64,000 nucleotides of DNA from Phymatolithon calcareum (taxonomy: Eukaryota; Rhodophyta; Florideophyceae; Hapalidiales): NCBI GenBank assembly GCA_977006965.1, contig OZ345363.1, positions 1,178,001 through 1,242,000 of the forward strand. Direction: 5' to 3'. Positions 49,870 to 59,795 of this stretch are shown here, piece after piece. The notes beneath the pieces are model-generated. The model was not told the origin of the DNA. It searched no databases and saw only the letters and a list, made by a program, of their open reading frames with translations. The translations under genes and the position numbers were made by a program. Position 1 is the stretch's first letter, and the number at the start of each line of letters is the position of its first letter.

Positions 49870-50615
49870 GAATGCACTTTCCTCCGGATATAGAATATCT
49901 TTTGACAGCCCTGTCTTGATATCTTAGGTAAAATCTTGGCCAGTTTATCCTGTGAGCTCTATGAGCTTCGAAGATCTCATGGATGGGAACTTTCCGAATG
50001 ACCATTTTATGGCCAACGTTCTACATGTCCTCAACGTGGAGCGCAAGTGCGGCGGCAGTACTGTTTTGGCGAGCGGAATAGGGCATTTTTGCCAATTTCT
50101 GCTTTCGCGGAAGCTACCTGAATCTTCTGCATCTGATACTGCTTGATATTTGTTGTCTCCGTGTCGTTGTGCTCTCAAGATGCAAGCAGTATGCTGCATA
50201 TTACGACAGTCGCGAGAAGTGTCGGACTTCTTTGCCGGGAATTGAGCCAGTCAGCTTGGGTGGGAAACCTGCAAGTGCTACTGTATACGCAACGCTCGTC
50301 GGAGCCCGATTGCGTTTGACAGCGACACCAGCCGATCGTCGGTCGACTAACTGGTTTCTCCCCCACTCGCGACGTATGGTACGGCGTCTCGCCTCCCGTT
50401 AGCGGCGCACGTTCGTTCTTCGCCGAAATGGTGGGGTTGCAATGAAAAGGCTTTACCTGGACGAACAGCGTGTCACAGGACAGGGGAGTAATTTTCCCCC
50501 TCGAGGTCCCGAAGGAGACCAGAGGTGGTTTTTTTAGTCGACTGAATCGTGTTACACGAACAAGAAAAGAAACTTTTCCATGGACAGAATCTAGCCAAAA
50601 CCTCTTGGCCCTAGG
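49870..50615. other. Right flank of the gypsy element, no gene seen
   Basis: Small frames only. A minus-strand frame at 49945-50199 has no recognised feature. Confidence 0.4.
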
Positions 50616-50884
50616 AAAGTTGCCCCAAGGGTCAGCAGATGCGTTGGTAACTTTTGAATAAAAATCTACCTTCCTTCTTCTTCTTACCTGGACGATGCGA
50701 GGCTCTAAGCCAGAGGTAGGTTTTGGTATTTCCGCCAGATCGTGTCGAAATCGACCACGCTAACATATAAGAATGATAGACCCTGTTTGTGGCCCAATAG
50801 CCTTCGCAAAGTTGCCCCAAGCGTCTGCAGATGCGTTGGTAACTTTTAAATAAAAAACTTACACTTCTTCTTACCTGGACGATG
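50616..50884 (+). repeat. Pair of direct repeats resembling retroposon 3' ends
   Basis: 50616-50697 and 50808-50884 share AAAGTTGCCCCAAG, GCAGATGCGTTGGTAACTTT, an AATAAAAA signal and TTCTTACCTGGACGATG. A shorter piece (TTACCTGGACGA) lies near 50454. The AATAAA-bearing ends look like truncated copies of one retroposon. Confidence 0.65.
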
Positions 50885-51235
50885 TAAATGATATGGTTTG
50901 AACTTGATCGTCGCGTTTCTCTCCCACGCCGGCAGCTTTTGTCCGCTGGGTGTATTGACAAAGCTTGTTACTTCTTCGACACTCGGAGATCTCATTTACT
51001 GCGGTACAGAGGTGTATATTTTCTTGGCGTGTGCGACATCCGACTCAGAATTCAGAAGTTCACTGGCCTCTGGCGAGGTTTTCATGGCGCCTTATTAGTC
51101 TTTGCACGAACTTTCGCGTTAGGATATCTCTATGGTCCCTTTGTTCGCAAAACGCGGCACATCGCCCTGCTCTTTCTTTGCACTTCTTTCCGGCTCACCG
51201 AATATTGACCGAAGAGCATCGACTCGATCTTCTTG

Positions 51236-51540
51236 ACTTCTTTCTTTATTGCAGATGACGACAATTTTAAGTTAACGCCTAAACTTGCTCTCGAGCAAGT
51301 TCTCTTCGTTCAAATATTGGATTATCGCTACGGGTTTCTCTCTGCACAGATCTTCTACCGTTTTGCTCCGAACTCTGCCGATCAATTTCCGTCGACTAAC
51401 AGCTCGACCCGAACAATGTAGGATCATATGTTCCACAGTTTCCTTCACACCATACGAGCATTTCTTCATACTCTGCTTTGGGTGTTCTTGGATAAAGATT
51501 AAATGCGCTGAAGCGCCACCACTTGTATCACCGCTGTGAT
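51236..51540 (-). pseudogene. LINE 3' end fragment (Cys/His segment after RNase H)
   Basis: The minus-strand frame KKCSYGVKETVEHMILHCSGRAVSRR...VEDLCREKPVAIIQYLNEENLLESKFRR is the C-terminus of a LINE pol ORF. The pattern CxxC...HxxxxC typically follows RNase H. It is about 95% identical in DNA to 58110-58345 and ends with the same CTGCAATAAAGAAAG tail. The 5' part is missing, typical of truncated LINE insertions. Confidence 0.85.
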
Positions 51541-52018
51541 AACAAAGTGCGCACTTAAAACTGCAATCCTCCGTAGAAGCGCCCAGTTGAATATCAGCAC
51601 CTTACGCATCTCAGACGACTAGTGTTCTCCTTCATATGCTGGTCCCTTGCTCGATTCAGTAGGGATCGTCACTGATCGTCCCTCTATTCCCGCGCCCATA
51701 CCTCAATTGTGGCTCTTACTATCTCCTGCTTCGATTCTACTTCCTCCTTCCCTTTTCGAAGGACGTTTCACAAGTGTTCATACCTCTTGAGACACTCAAC
51801 GTCCTTCGTTGCTTCTAATGTGTTCTCATATCTGGTGTCAATTTGACGCACACCCTCAATCGAGGGGCGATTTAAAATCTCGAAAAAATATACAAAGCAA
51901 ATTCGAAACAGCTCGCTCACGCCATATTCGTAAAGCCGGGCTTATCTTTTACGCGAGGAGTATTCACACTGCTACCTTAAAGGCCCTTCATTCGGCGCTA
52001 GCAACGAAAATATGCTAG

Positions 52019-53300
52019 TCACTCAGAAGTACCAGACCTGCCATTCTACGACAACAAGACCGGCCGCGCGCGGTCGGCACATCTGTGCACGCCAAGGAAG
52101 CATCGGTGACGAGTCTCGCAGAGTGCTCCAGACTATACGGAGCCTTTTCAAAGTCAAAAAAGGTGAGCGGTATAGTTCAGAAGGTACTCGTGGAAAATGG
52201 TCGCGCGATCATGTCACTTCGCGTGAAATGGGTCCTGATTCGTCATTCTTTGAACAAGACTAAGATTAAGACAGTCACTATTGTCAACGTCAAGGCAGTA
52301 AACGCTGGCAATGACGTTCAGCAGCTTGAACAGAGTCAACACCGGCAAAGCATAGTACCGCCGAGGCCTACTTACAGTACTCATCCTCCCCAATCTTCAT
52401 TGTGAAAAGCCCGTTTTTCGTCTACAGTCGCGATCACATGCTCCTCTGAAGGGCACACAAGCTTCGATACAACCTTTAAAAGCCCTACATGTCCTCTTCC
52501 GGGCTCTCTCGCCTACGTCTTGCAGGGCCCTTTGGACCCACCATCGCACCGGAGAACTTGATCTCATCACGCCCGACCGTGAGCCGAATACTGGCGCTCA
52601 TGGGGTGCCATGGTACAACCGGAAAGCTCTATTTTCGATTGAGGTACGAGTTTCCTCTCATTTCTGGTAACTTTGCACTCTAAACGGAGACTTATTATCC
52701 GAAAATGGTGGTATTGGACTTCACACGAAGTACGATTGCGTTATGACGATGTTTCCTCAAGTTCATCTGCGAAAATTTGCTGCTTGAACGTCCTCTAAGC
52801 TGAGAAGAAAGGGGCGAAAAGAGACTACAGTGGGAGAGCTGATTAAGTTTTTCGAAATACTCGTCCTCATGGCAAGGGTTTAGTTCAGCGCTGAGAGCTC
52901 TTTCTGGATGTCTACAAGGCCGAAGAAGTATCTCCCCGGTCCTTCTTCTTCGAAAACTGCAATGCCGTTCGCCGAATACCTCCGGTGGATTTCATTCAGA
53001 GTGCAACGAAGTGAAAAAGGCGACATGTAGTCTGCGCAGTACCGCTGACCGCTGGGTCAAGATTCTGTCAATGCCATGAATGAATGCAGAAAGCGCACTG
53101 TGTCAAAAAGATTTTAAAGTCGAGCTGGCCCACTGTATAGCACTTCTGTGCTCTCTTGTGGCCGCATACTCCGGTATAAGGCGCATTATATGTGCGGATT
53201 CATACGTGACAAGTGCTGAATCTGCAGATTCAACAAGTGCGCATATAGTTCACGGGGGTCGTCAAACTCTTCTTTCTATTTCTTGGTTGTTAACTGGCTC
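52019..53300 (+). pseudogene. Probable degraded piggyBac-like transposase
   Basis: Out-of-frame fragments in order look like parts of a DDE_Tnp_1_7 (piggyBac) protein. A charged region (LYGAFSKSKKVSGIVQKVLVENGR ... KIKTVTIVNVKAVNAG, 52130-52310) comes first, then TGAHGVPWYNRKALFSIEV (about 52590-52650). YDCVMTMFPQVHLRK (about 52730-52775) resembles the family's DYFxxMFP motif. Stops and shifts are frequent. I recognise the pattern but cannot confirm it without a profile search. Confidence 0.4.
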
Positions 53301-53739
53301 TTATTCTCTGGTGCCCATGCAGTGTATCAGCATCACATGACGCATCGAAGGTCTTGTGAAGTGCGGGGCGAAGAACTCATCGATAACTTATGACGAGCGC
53401 ATTACTTGTCAAGGTTCAGTCGCCCCAAAACGTACATTTGCATTCGAGAGCGGTACTGGAAGCCAATTTACTCCCAAGAAAAAGAAAGGAGGATGACTGC
53501 GGATGTAATGATCTTTACATTTGTTGTGTAAATCAACTGCAGAGTTGGAAAATTCAAGACGTCAAACCTCGTGTGCTCCCCATCTAATAGGCTTGACAGC
53601 GCCACAATATACATTTGCGAAACTTCTATTGTTAGGAACTGCTTCACTAAGCATGTTAAAGACATCAATGAGCTTGGCGCTATTGACGCGCTCGATAGCG
53701 AGTAGCTTTCACGTGCAAAAAATTAAATGAATTTTATTC

Positions 53740-54574
53740 GAGGAAATTCACTACATGGCCACTAAAAATTGGAAAAATTCACTACATGGCCATCTCTAGC
53801 TAAATCTACTACTCTCCCCTAGCCAAGCGTACTATCATAACTCTCTCCAGCCAAAACTACTGCTCATCCGTTTGTCAAAGCAATCTATGGGACAGTAAAA
53901 TTTATTGTGCGCGCTACTCTCTACGCTTTAGATCCTCGTCGCAGGCCGTAAGGTCGATGATCATGGACTGAGCAGCTTTGTTTTCGTTTCGCCTCGAGGA
54001 CGTTGTGGATGTTGGGTCTCCCTCAGGTCTGCAAAAGATCAGTGTTTCCGCACGAGGAGTACTGACGGGCCCTCATTTCGGACGGCAAGTAGGGCTTCTT
54101 GCGCTTGCGACCCGGTCTAGCCACAAGGTCAAACGGCATCAAATCATCCTGTACTAGTTGGTCTCCAGTGACTGTAACACGCGCGGTACTTGCCCCATAC
54201 TGCTTCGTACACGTCTGCAACATCCACACGTCCCCTAACTAGTGCGTGTTCCACCGGTCCAACGACACCGATGCTGCACCAAGCGCCTAAAGCGTACAAA
54301 AGTGCAGAGACTACTTGCTGCGTTTCGCCACGAGGTGGGCCTTGCCCATCGACGTGTGATCAGGACGTTGACAACGTCGTCAAAGCTTGATCCAGCGTAG
54401 TCGTCCACCTGTAGCACGAGCACTTTCTTTTCCATGATTTCGGAGTGGTTAGTACGGGAATGTTGAGTGTTGAGTGTTGAAGAGGAAATCGACAACGTGC
54501 TTACAGAGCGCCGTCGTACTCGTAACGGATGAGTAGTAGATTTGGCTAGAGATGGCCATGTAGTGAATTTCCTC
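53740..54574 (-). mobile_element. Non-autonomous Mutator-like element (MULE)
   Basis: 835 bp flanked by a perfect 10-bp target duplication AATTTTATTC (53730-53739 and 54575-54584). Terminal inverted repeats start GAGGAAATTCACTACATGG and extend about 50 bp. The left one contains an internal 32-bp tandem duplication (a second ATTCACTACATGGCC). A 9-11-bp duplication is characteristic of Mutator. Inside, the minus-strand frame 54229-54023 ends PGRKRKKPYLPSEMRARQYSSCGNTD, reminiscent of the basic-plus-zinc-knuckle tail of Mutator transposases. The rest of the transposase is missing. Confidence 0.85.
54235..54435 (-). CDS. Small ORF inside the MULE (66 aa), unknown
   Basis: ATG at 54435 gives MEKKVLVLQVDDYAGSSFDDVVNVLITRRW..., open to 54235. 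The segment may be captured host sequence or a transposase relic. No family recognised. Expression unproven. Confidence 0.2.
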   Translation of the reverse strand: MEKKVLVLQVDDYAGSSFDDVVNVLITRRWARPTSWRNAASSLCTFVRFRRLVQHRCRWTGGTRTS

Positions 54575-54584
54575 AATTTTATTC

Positions 54585-55301
54585 CGTCAATTGAAGAAAA
54601 AGTGCCCCTCAATTGAGGGAAAATTTCCGTCAAATACTGTAGACACTAGATTCAGGTGAAGGCGCAGTCGATTCCCATCGATTGTTTTAAACCCCATCCG
54701 CCGCATAACGAAGTGTGACATAGATGTCAGAAATGACCTTCGATTCTCCAGTGTAGTTCGAGGACTCAAGCCCGCAAGAAATTTCGTACAAAATAGGCTA
54801 CCGGTAATTGTGCCTGGAAGTAGTTGTGCTCTCAAATGCATCGGGCCCTGCACGATTGCCAATGCTGCCGTGATCCACGGGCGTGGACGCTGATTTCTGG
54901 TTCAGTCCCCGGGGGGGATGGGGCGTTTCAAAATCTCTTCCTGGGGGCGATGTCGTGAGGAAACTGCAGGGAATCTTTGCCTCCGAATGTTGCGCAGTTG
55001 GTTTCCACAATGTCGAGGAAAACAGGAGATGTTGTCTTGGGGCCGATTATGGCAACTCACCTTTGATGAGAATTCAAAAAGCACACAACAGTTTCGACGC
55101 ATTGATTTATTGAGGTATAGGAAGGATTCTCATCGACAATTTCCCTCCCATTGCCACAGTGCATTCCCCTTGCCAGCGCAAGCGGGTGCAGTGTCCTAAC
55201 ATATGAACAGCACTATCGCACGCCATCCACTCCCAGATTCACATCGACCGCACGGGACATACACGGAACAGAAAAATATCCCCAGCGATACCGCAGGCTC
55301 C
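54585..55301. other. Intergenic region
   Basis: No supported gene. The downstream flank of the nucleotidyltransferase-like gene lies at its right end. Confidence 0.4.
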
Positions 55302-56213
55302 TTAGACCTCGGTGGTGTTAATGCGCGCCTCCCACGGAGGGGTCGGGTTGTCGTCCTCAGAGAAGGTAAACTGCAAACCACCCGGCAGCTTCTGGGTCCA
55401 CTCCTTGTGGAACTTATCCGCAGCCTTGCACACAATCGACATATCCTTTAATCCGAAACGTGTGGCGGACGCTGTAGCAGAGCATGTGGTCGGGAAGCAT
55501 CGCTTCGGTTCTGGAAGTCCAGCTTCTAGCCTTCCGGTCATTGTCTTGTTCACACCATCACCGACAATGCAAATATCGACGTCGCTCTTCGTCGCGCTCG
55601 TGATTTTCGAAGGTGTATCGGCGAAGCCCTTGATAGGATTCTGTGAGAAGCCCGGCACACTGCTGCCGGTAATGACGAAGTTAACGTTAGTCCATCCCAT
55701 TTCCTCCTCGATCTCAACGGCGAACTCCTTGAGCGCGGCACGAAGCTCACGATAAGCTTCAGGGTTTTCGAAGCACATCGGGGTGCCTTCAAACATGGCC
55801 TGGATCTTCTCATCGGAATGACCGGCAACACGAAGCATGTTTACGTAGGTCTCAATGTTGGCACAAGCCCACTGCCAGCGATCATACTGCAATTCGCGAC
55901 ATTTCTTCATCCTCTCGACAGCCTCCGGGGCGCTGTAGGAAAGCTTTTCGTTGTTGATGTGTTTTGTCTTGAAAGCCTCCGCTTTCGATTCCGGTACCGT
56001 TGCGATGTTGGCAACAATCGTTTTGGGGAACTTAGGCTTGGTAGAGCGGCCGGCGACCTCCACCTGGGCCACAACGCGTTGGAACTTGGCGGAATTGACG
56101 AGGAAATAGGGGAGGAGTGCTTTAGCGATGTCTTCCTCTCCGTCGTTCACGTCAATCATGACTTTTGAATTGTCGTTATCCTTCCCGGTAATCAATGAGT
56201 GTTGGTTCCCCAT
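55302..56213 (-). CDS. Nucleotidyltransferase-fold protein, possibly N-myristoylated (303 aa)
   Basis: The region VNFVITGSSVPGFSQ followed about 20 residues later by SDVDICIVGDG fits the minimal nucleotidyltransferase signature (GS motif at about 183-185, paired Asp at about 211 and 213). Such proteins move nucleotidyl groups to RNA, protein or small molecules. Neither the substrate nor a third catalytic acid is evident. The start is the ATG at 56213; the frame is open to a TTG further up. The N-terminus MGNQHS has Gly2 and Ser6, as in N-myristoylation sites, suggesting membrane attachment. The middle (about 85-170) is helical. No introns, and no neighbours of related function. The whole-protein family is not one I recognise. 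Confidence 0.7.
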   Translation of the reverse strand: MGNQHSLITGKDNDNSKVMIDVNDGEEDIAKALLPYFLVNSAKFQRVVAQVEVAGRSTKPKFPKTIVANIATVPESKAEAFKTKHINNEKLSYSAPEAVERMKKCRELQYDRWQWACANIETYVNMLRVAGHSDEKIQAMFEGTPMCFENPEAYRELRAALKEFAVEIEEEMGWTNVNFVITGSSVPGFSQNPIKGFADTPSKITSATKSDVDICIVGDGVNKTMTGRLEAGLPEPKRCFPTTCSATASATRFGLKDMSIVCKAADKFHKEWTQKLPGGLQFTFSEDDNPTPPWEARINTTEV

Positions 56214-57599
56214 TGTTGAATTTGTTGATGAGAGTAACAAGAGAATCGGTGAATGTTCAGATCAAGCTTGCAGGTCGCGGGTGAGGGATCTCACGTTGCC
56301 AGGTGCAAATCAGCGGGATTAAATAGTCATCCAGTCCCGATTGCCATTGCCGCTTCTTGCCATTTTCGTCTTTTTCGAATATTTCTAAGGGAAGCCTTGC
56401 TTGTTCAGATTGCTTCCTACACTGAAGTTCTTGCATTTGGCGTTTCTGACAGTCATGGGAGATTAAGTCTGCGTGATTGAAACGCGTGTTTTGATGGATG
56501 TTTCGAATGTCCTTATGTATCAAAACACGACTTTCAATGACGCAGGATCCCGAAAATCTAGATTTTTTGGCCGTTTGAAAAACTGCCCTGTGGATATGAT
56601 GCCGTCTAACTTTGCGGAGTGGCCCAGAGAAGAACAGTTGAGAGATTTATCATACTGTTCCTTCCGACTGGTGAGATTTTACTAAAAATATATATATTTT
56701 AATATATTTAGCGTAACTAACTCACCACATTTTGGCCCAAAATCTTGTTGTTACAGTAGGGACTGTAAATCTGCTGAAGGGACTCACAGTTTTGTTTCAG
56801 ATAGTGCCCTTCACAAGTGTAAAACAGTGGAAACCGTCCAGAGGTGCTGTTTCAAAAGGGTAACTGAAATGTGCACCATCATGGTCGCTTGGATGTCTGG
56901 TATGATTGGTCTACATCATGGAGACCAATCATACCAGACATCCAAGCGTACAGTATTGCATCTCCCATGCGCCGTGCACGGGGCGTTGGGGTTCCCGGGC
57001 AACGGGCCGATCGTATCGTATCGGTCCGAGACTTTGTATCATAGATTGTGTTGGCACACATGTATCAATACTGTATTGTAGATCCTTACTGTACGTGAAC
57101 CTCCATGCACCCACAGCGTCCGTCAGACGGCTCTACTGTACAGTACAGTACACGTCCCATCTAGAAGTCGCCTTGGCCCCCATTTCGCACTTCCCCAAGT
57201 TGCGCTTCCACCCAAGTGCGCAACTCTTTGTGACCGATCATTCTGCAACGATGCCAACCACATCGTACCCTCGTGTGCATCACTTCTACATACTTCGATG
57301 ATTAATTCTCCTTTTTCCTCGACTCCCACTTTTGATGGATGTGCTGAACATTCGGCGTGCCGGCTATGTCATTGACCTGGTGTATCAAAATGTTTATCTT
57401 CAGGATAACAGTGAAGCGTAAATTGCTCCTCCGACACCCAAGCACCGTCCGACCCCCAAACTCTTTCAAGAATTTTAGTAAAGTCCGATGCGCGTAGAAC
57501 GAATTGATGTAAGAGAGAAAAGCGATAAATCGATTAGCGAAGGAGCTGACAGCCGACTGCACTTAACTCGTAAACTCGAATATGGGACACTATAACTCG
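56214..57599. other. Intergenic region with a long hairpin
   Basis: Upstream region of the minus-strand gene ending at 56213, then unique DNA. An AT-rich run (TATATATTTTAATATATTTA) is near 56690. The hairpin at 56886-56948 is listed separately. No supported gene. Confidence 0.4.
56886..56948. repeat. Perfect hairpin with 27-bp arms
   Basis: Arms 56886-56912 and 56922-56948 are fully complementary (starting CGCTTGGATGTCTGG) with a 9-nt loop ACATCATGG. No transposon ends or target duplication are seen around it. Confidence 0.93.
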
Positions 57600-58345
57600 A
57601 GGGCTGGTTATAGAGAAAAACCCATTCTACCGCCCCTCAGCAATCCTGGCAATCCTGTCACAAGCTATCAACTGGGCAAGTAGACGCTTCCCTTCCGGAA
57701 GCACCGCCATGTTTGAGCATCGATTGAAAGACAGAGGTGGTTCGGAAACTATGGAATCTTATGGAACAAATCATGGCACAGGAGATTCACATAGAAGGCA
57801 TTTGGATACCGAGTCACTGCGGAGTCCCGAAAAATGAGGCTGCTGATGAGCTCGCGCTCCGGGGAATCTCGGAATCAAGCCTGCAATCACATCAAGCGGT
57901 ACCTCTCACCATGAAAGCGGCACGATCCATTATCAAACCGCCTTGTAGAAGCAAACCAGTTACCATCCCGACACTCCCGGAAGACCTACACATCTCACAT
58001 AGACGGGCTGAGGTAATACTCCACCAGCTCATAACTAATTGCTGTCCAATCGTCGCCAGCTTTCACCATGGACACAACGAGAATGAGCCACTTCCTTTCG
58101 ACCCAATGTGCAAGAAATGCCTGTATGGTGTGAAGGAAACTGTGGAACATATGATCCTACATTATTCGGGTCGGGCTGTTAGTCGACGGAAATTCATCGG
58201 CAGATTCGGAGCAAAACGGTAGAAGATCTGTGCAGAGAGAAACCCGTAGCGATAATCCAATATTTGAACGAAGAGAATTGCTCGAGAGCAAGTTTAGGCG
58301 TTACCTTAAAAATTGACGTCATCTGCAATAAAGAAAGAAAGAAAG
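57600..58345 (+). pseudogene. 5'-truncated LINE: RNase H and Cys/His C-terminus
   Basis: Contains an RNase H domain of a non-LTR retrotransposon. AILAILSQAINWASRRF (about 57640-57690) leads, after a frameshift near 57735, into IHIEGIWIPSHCGVPKNEAADELALRG (the closing His/Asp region). A Cys/His segment follows (MCKKCLYGVKETVEHMILH). Compared with the 51236-51540 copy, single-base deletions near 58205 and 58280 break the C-terminus. It ends CTGCAATAAAGAAAGAAAGAAAG at about 58345. The RT is missing. Confidence 0.88.
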
Positions 58346-58363
58346 ACAAGGTTCAAGAAGAGC

Positions 58364-58433
58364 TGTAAACTTTACACCAAAGAGGACAAGAAAAATTATT
58401 GTCTTCTTCGGTGTAAAGTTACGGCAGAGAAAA
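58364..58433. repeat. Inverted repeat with 22-bp near-perfect arms
   Basis: AACTTTACACC plus 11 further bases pair with the complement ending GGTGTAAAGTT, with two mismatches, directly after the LINE tail. Confidence 0.75.
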
Positions 58434-58530
58434 GGCCTTTCTGGAAAAATGAAAATCGCCGATAAGGGCAGAATTTTTTGTCAGACCGAAAATAGTATAA
58501 AATCGAATCGGGCGGTCTGCCCCGCTGGAC

Positions 58531-58857
58531 CAAAGCATTGGAAAAAATAATTGCTATTGTAATTATTTAAATTATTGTTCCAATAATTTATTCCTAAGTC
58601 TCGCATATTTATTGTATTTATTGAGATCGTCGTGGTTGCGACAATTATTGTATCGGACTCCTCATTTTTTCGATCCGGTTATTCTATCGCGACAGAAAGT
58701 AGCAAGAAGGATCCAATAATTCGGGGAATAACCAGTTATTTATACCTCGCTGAACTTGAATACAATAATTTATTGCTTCTGCGTTCAACAATAAATTATT
58801 TATTCTCGACACTTTTCGAGAAAAGAATAAAAATAAATAAATAATTCCAATGCTTTG
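58531..58857. mobile_element. hAT-type MITE
   Basis: 327-bp AT-rich non-coding element. Terminal repeats CAAAGCATTGGAA / TTCCAATGCTTTG are flanked by a perfect 8-bp duplication CGCTGGAC (58523-58530 and 58858-58865). The 8-bp duplication indicates mobilisation by a hAT transposase, not present in the window. Confidence 0.92.
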
Positions 58858-58937
58858 CGCTGGACCGCCCGCGGATCGCCAGTTCGACCGCCTTCTGAGT
58901 GAGAATTTTAGACTAAATAGAACTATTGAGCTGTATG

Positions 58938-58968
58938 GAATCCGGATTTTGAGGAAAAATCCGGATTC
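58938..58968. repeat. Hairpin with 13-bp arms
   Basis: GAATCCGGATTTT pairs with AAAATCCGGATTC around a 5-nt loop. Confidence 0.85.
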
Positions 58969-59404
58969 GATCGGTTTTTGATGCGAATTATTTCGACTGC
59001 AGGTGAAGTCCGGCGGATACAAACTACAATGAAACTTCCTGGACTGAGCACTGAGAATAACACTATATCTGTCTGAAATCCGGAATCGTTTTTGAGGCCG
59101 GAATGGTACTTGATCAAATGAGTTGCATTGGAACGTGATACGCTTTCGCATGGGGTACACAAGATCAAACAGGTTCATTCTTTAAAACTGCAGTGCGGAG
59201 GCGTCGACTTCAGATATGTTCTTGTTTCGTAAATACCATAGAAGGGCCCGCATAAGCGTCGTTCATACGATAGCCCAGACTGAAAATGTTCGCAAAAACT
59301 CAGATCCACAGGTGCCAAGATGCTGCCCAGAATATTGTACTTCACGGCGTCCGACCAACCCCAGAGTCAACGTCCCGGACCTCGACGTGCAAGAGCTCCT
59401 TTGT

Positions 59405-59795
59405 GGAGAAAATCAGTTTTAGCAAAGTACTTTGGGCCCGGTGCTGTGGTTTAGCTCGTTGTGCTCCAATGCACACTACGGTGTATGAAGATGGACCAAG
59501 AACCAGAATATGAATGCGAACGACTCACTTGAGCCCTCGCAGGGAGAGAAATTCGGATTAAGGAGATATTAGGAGGCTAGTAGAGAGATGTATGTGGAAG
59601 ACAGCGAGAAGCTGCCCTGTTAATCAAATTGAGGTTTTGGGAGCTTTTAAAATAAATCAACATATAACCCCCGACGTGCAAGCAGCAGTCAAACTCGCAA
59701 CAAATAGATTAGAATGGAAGAAGCATAAGCCCTCAATGTGTTGCTAGCCGCACAAGGGGAATACGCAAAGTGAATGACTGAATGACAGGCCAGCG
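59405..59795 (+). pseudogene. Second copy of the unknown repeat seen at 19480-19768 and 21099-21200
   Basis: From TTTGTGGAGAAAATC to about 59670 it matches 19480-19768, including the AKYFG..AVV...ALAGREIRIKEIL coding stretch, here with two stops. It then runs straight on into sequence matching 21099-21200 (GCAGTCAAACTCGC ... GAATGA). It is therefore the contiguous version of a repeat that is split in the other locus. Confidence 0.75.
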
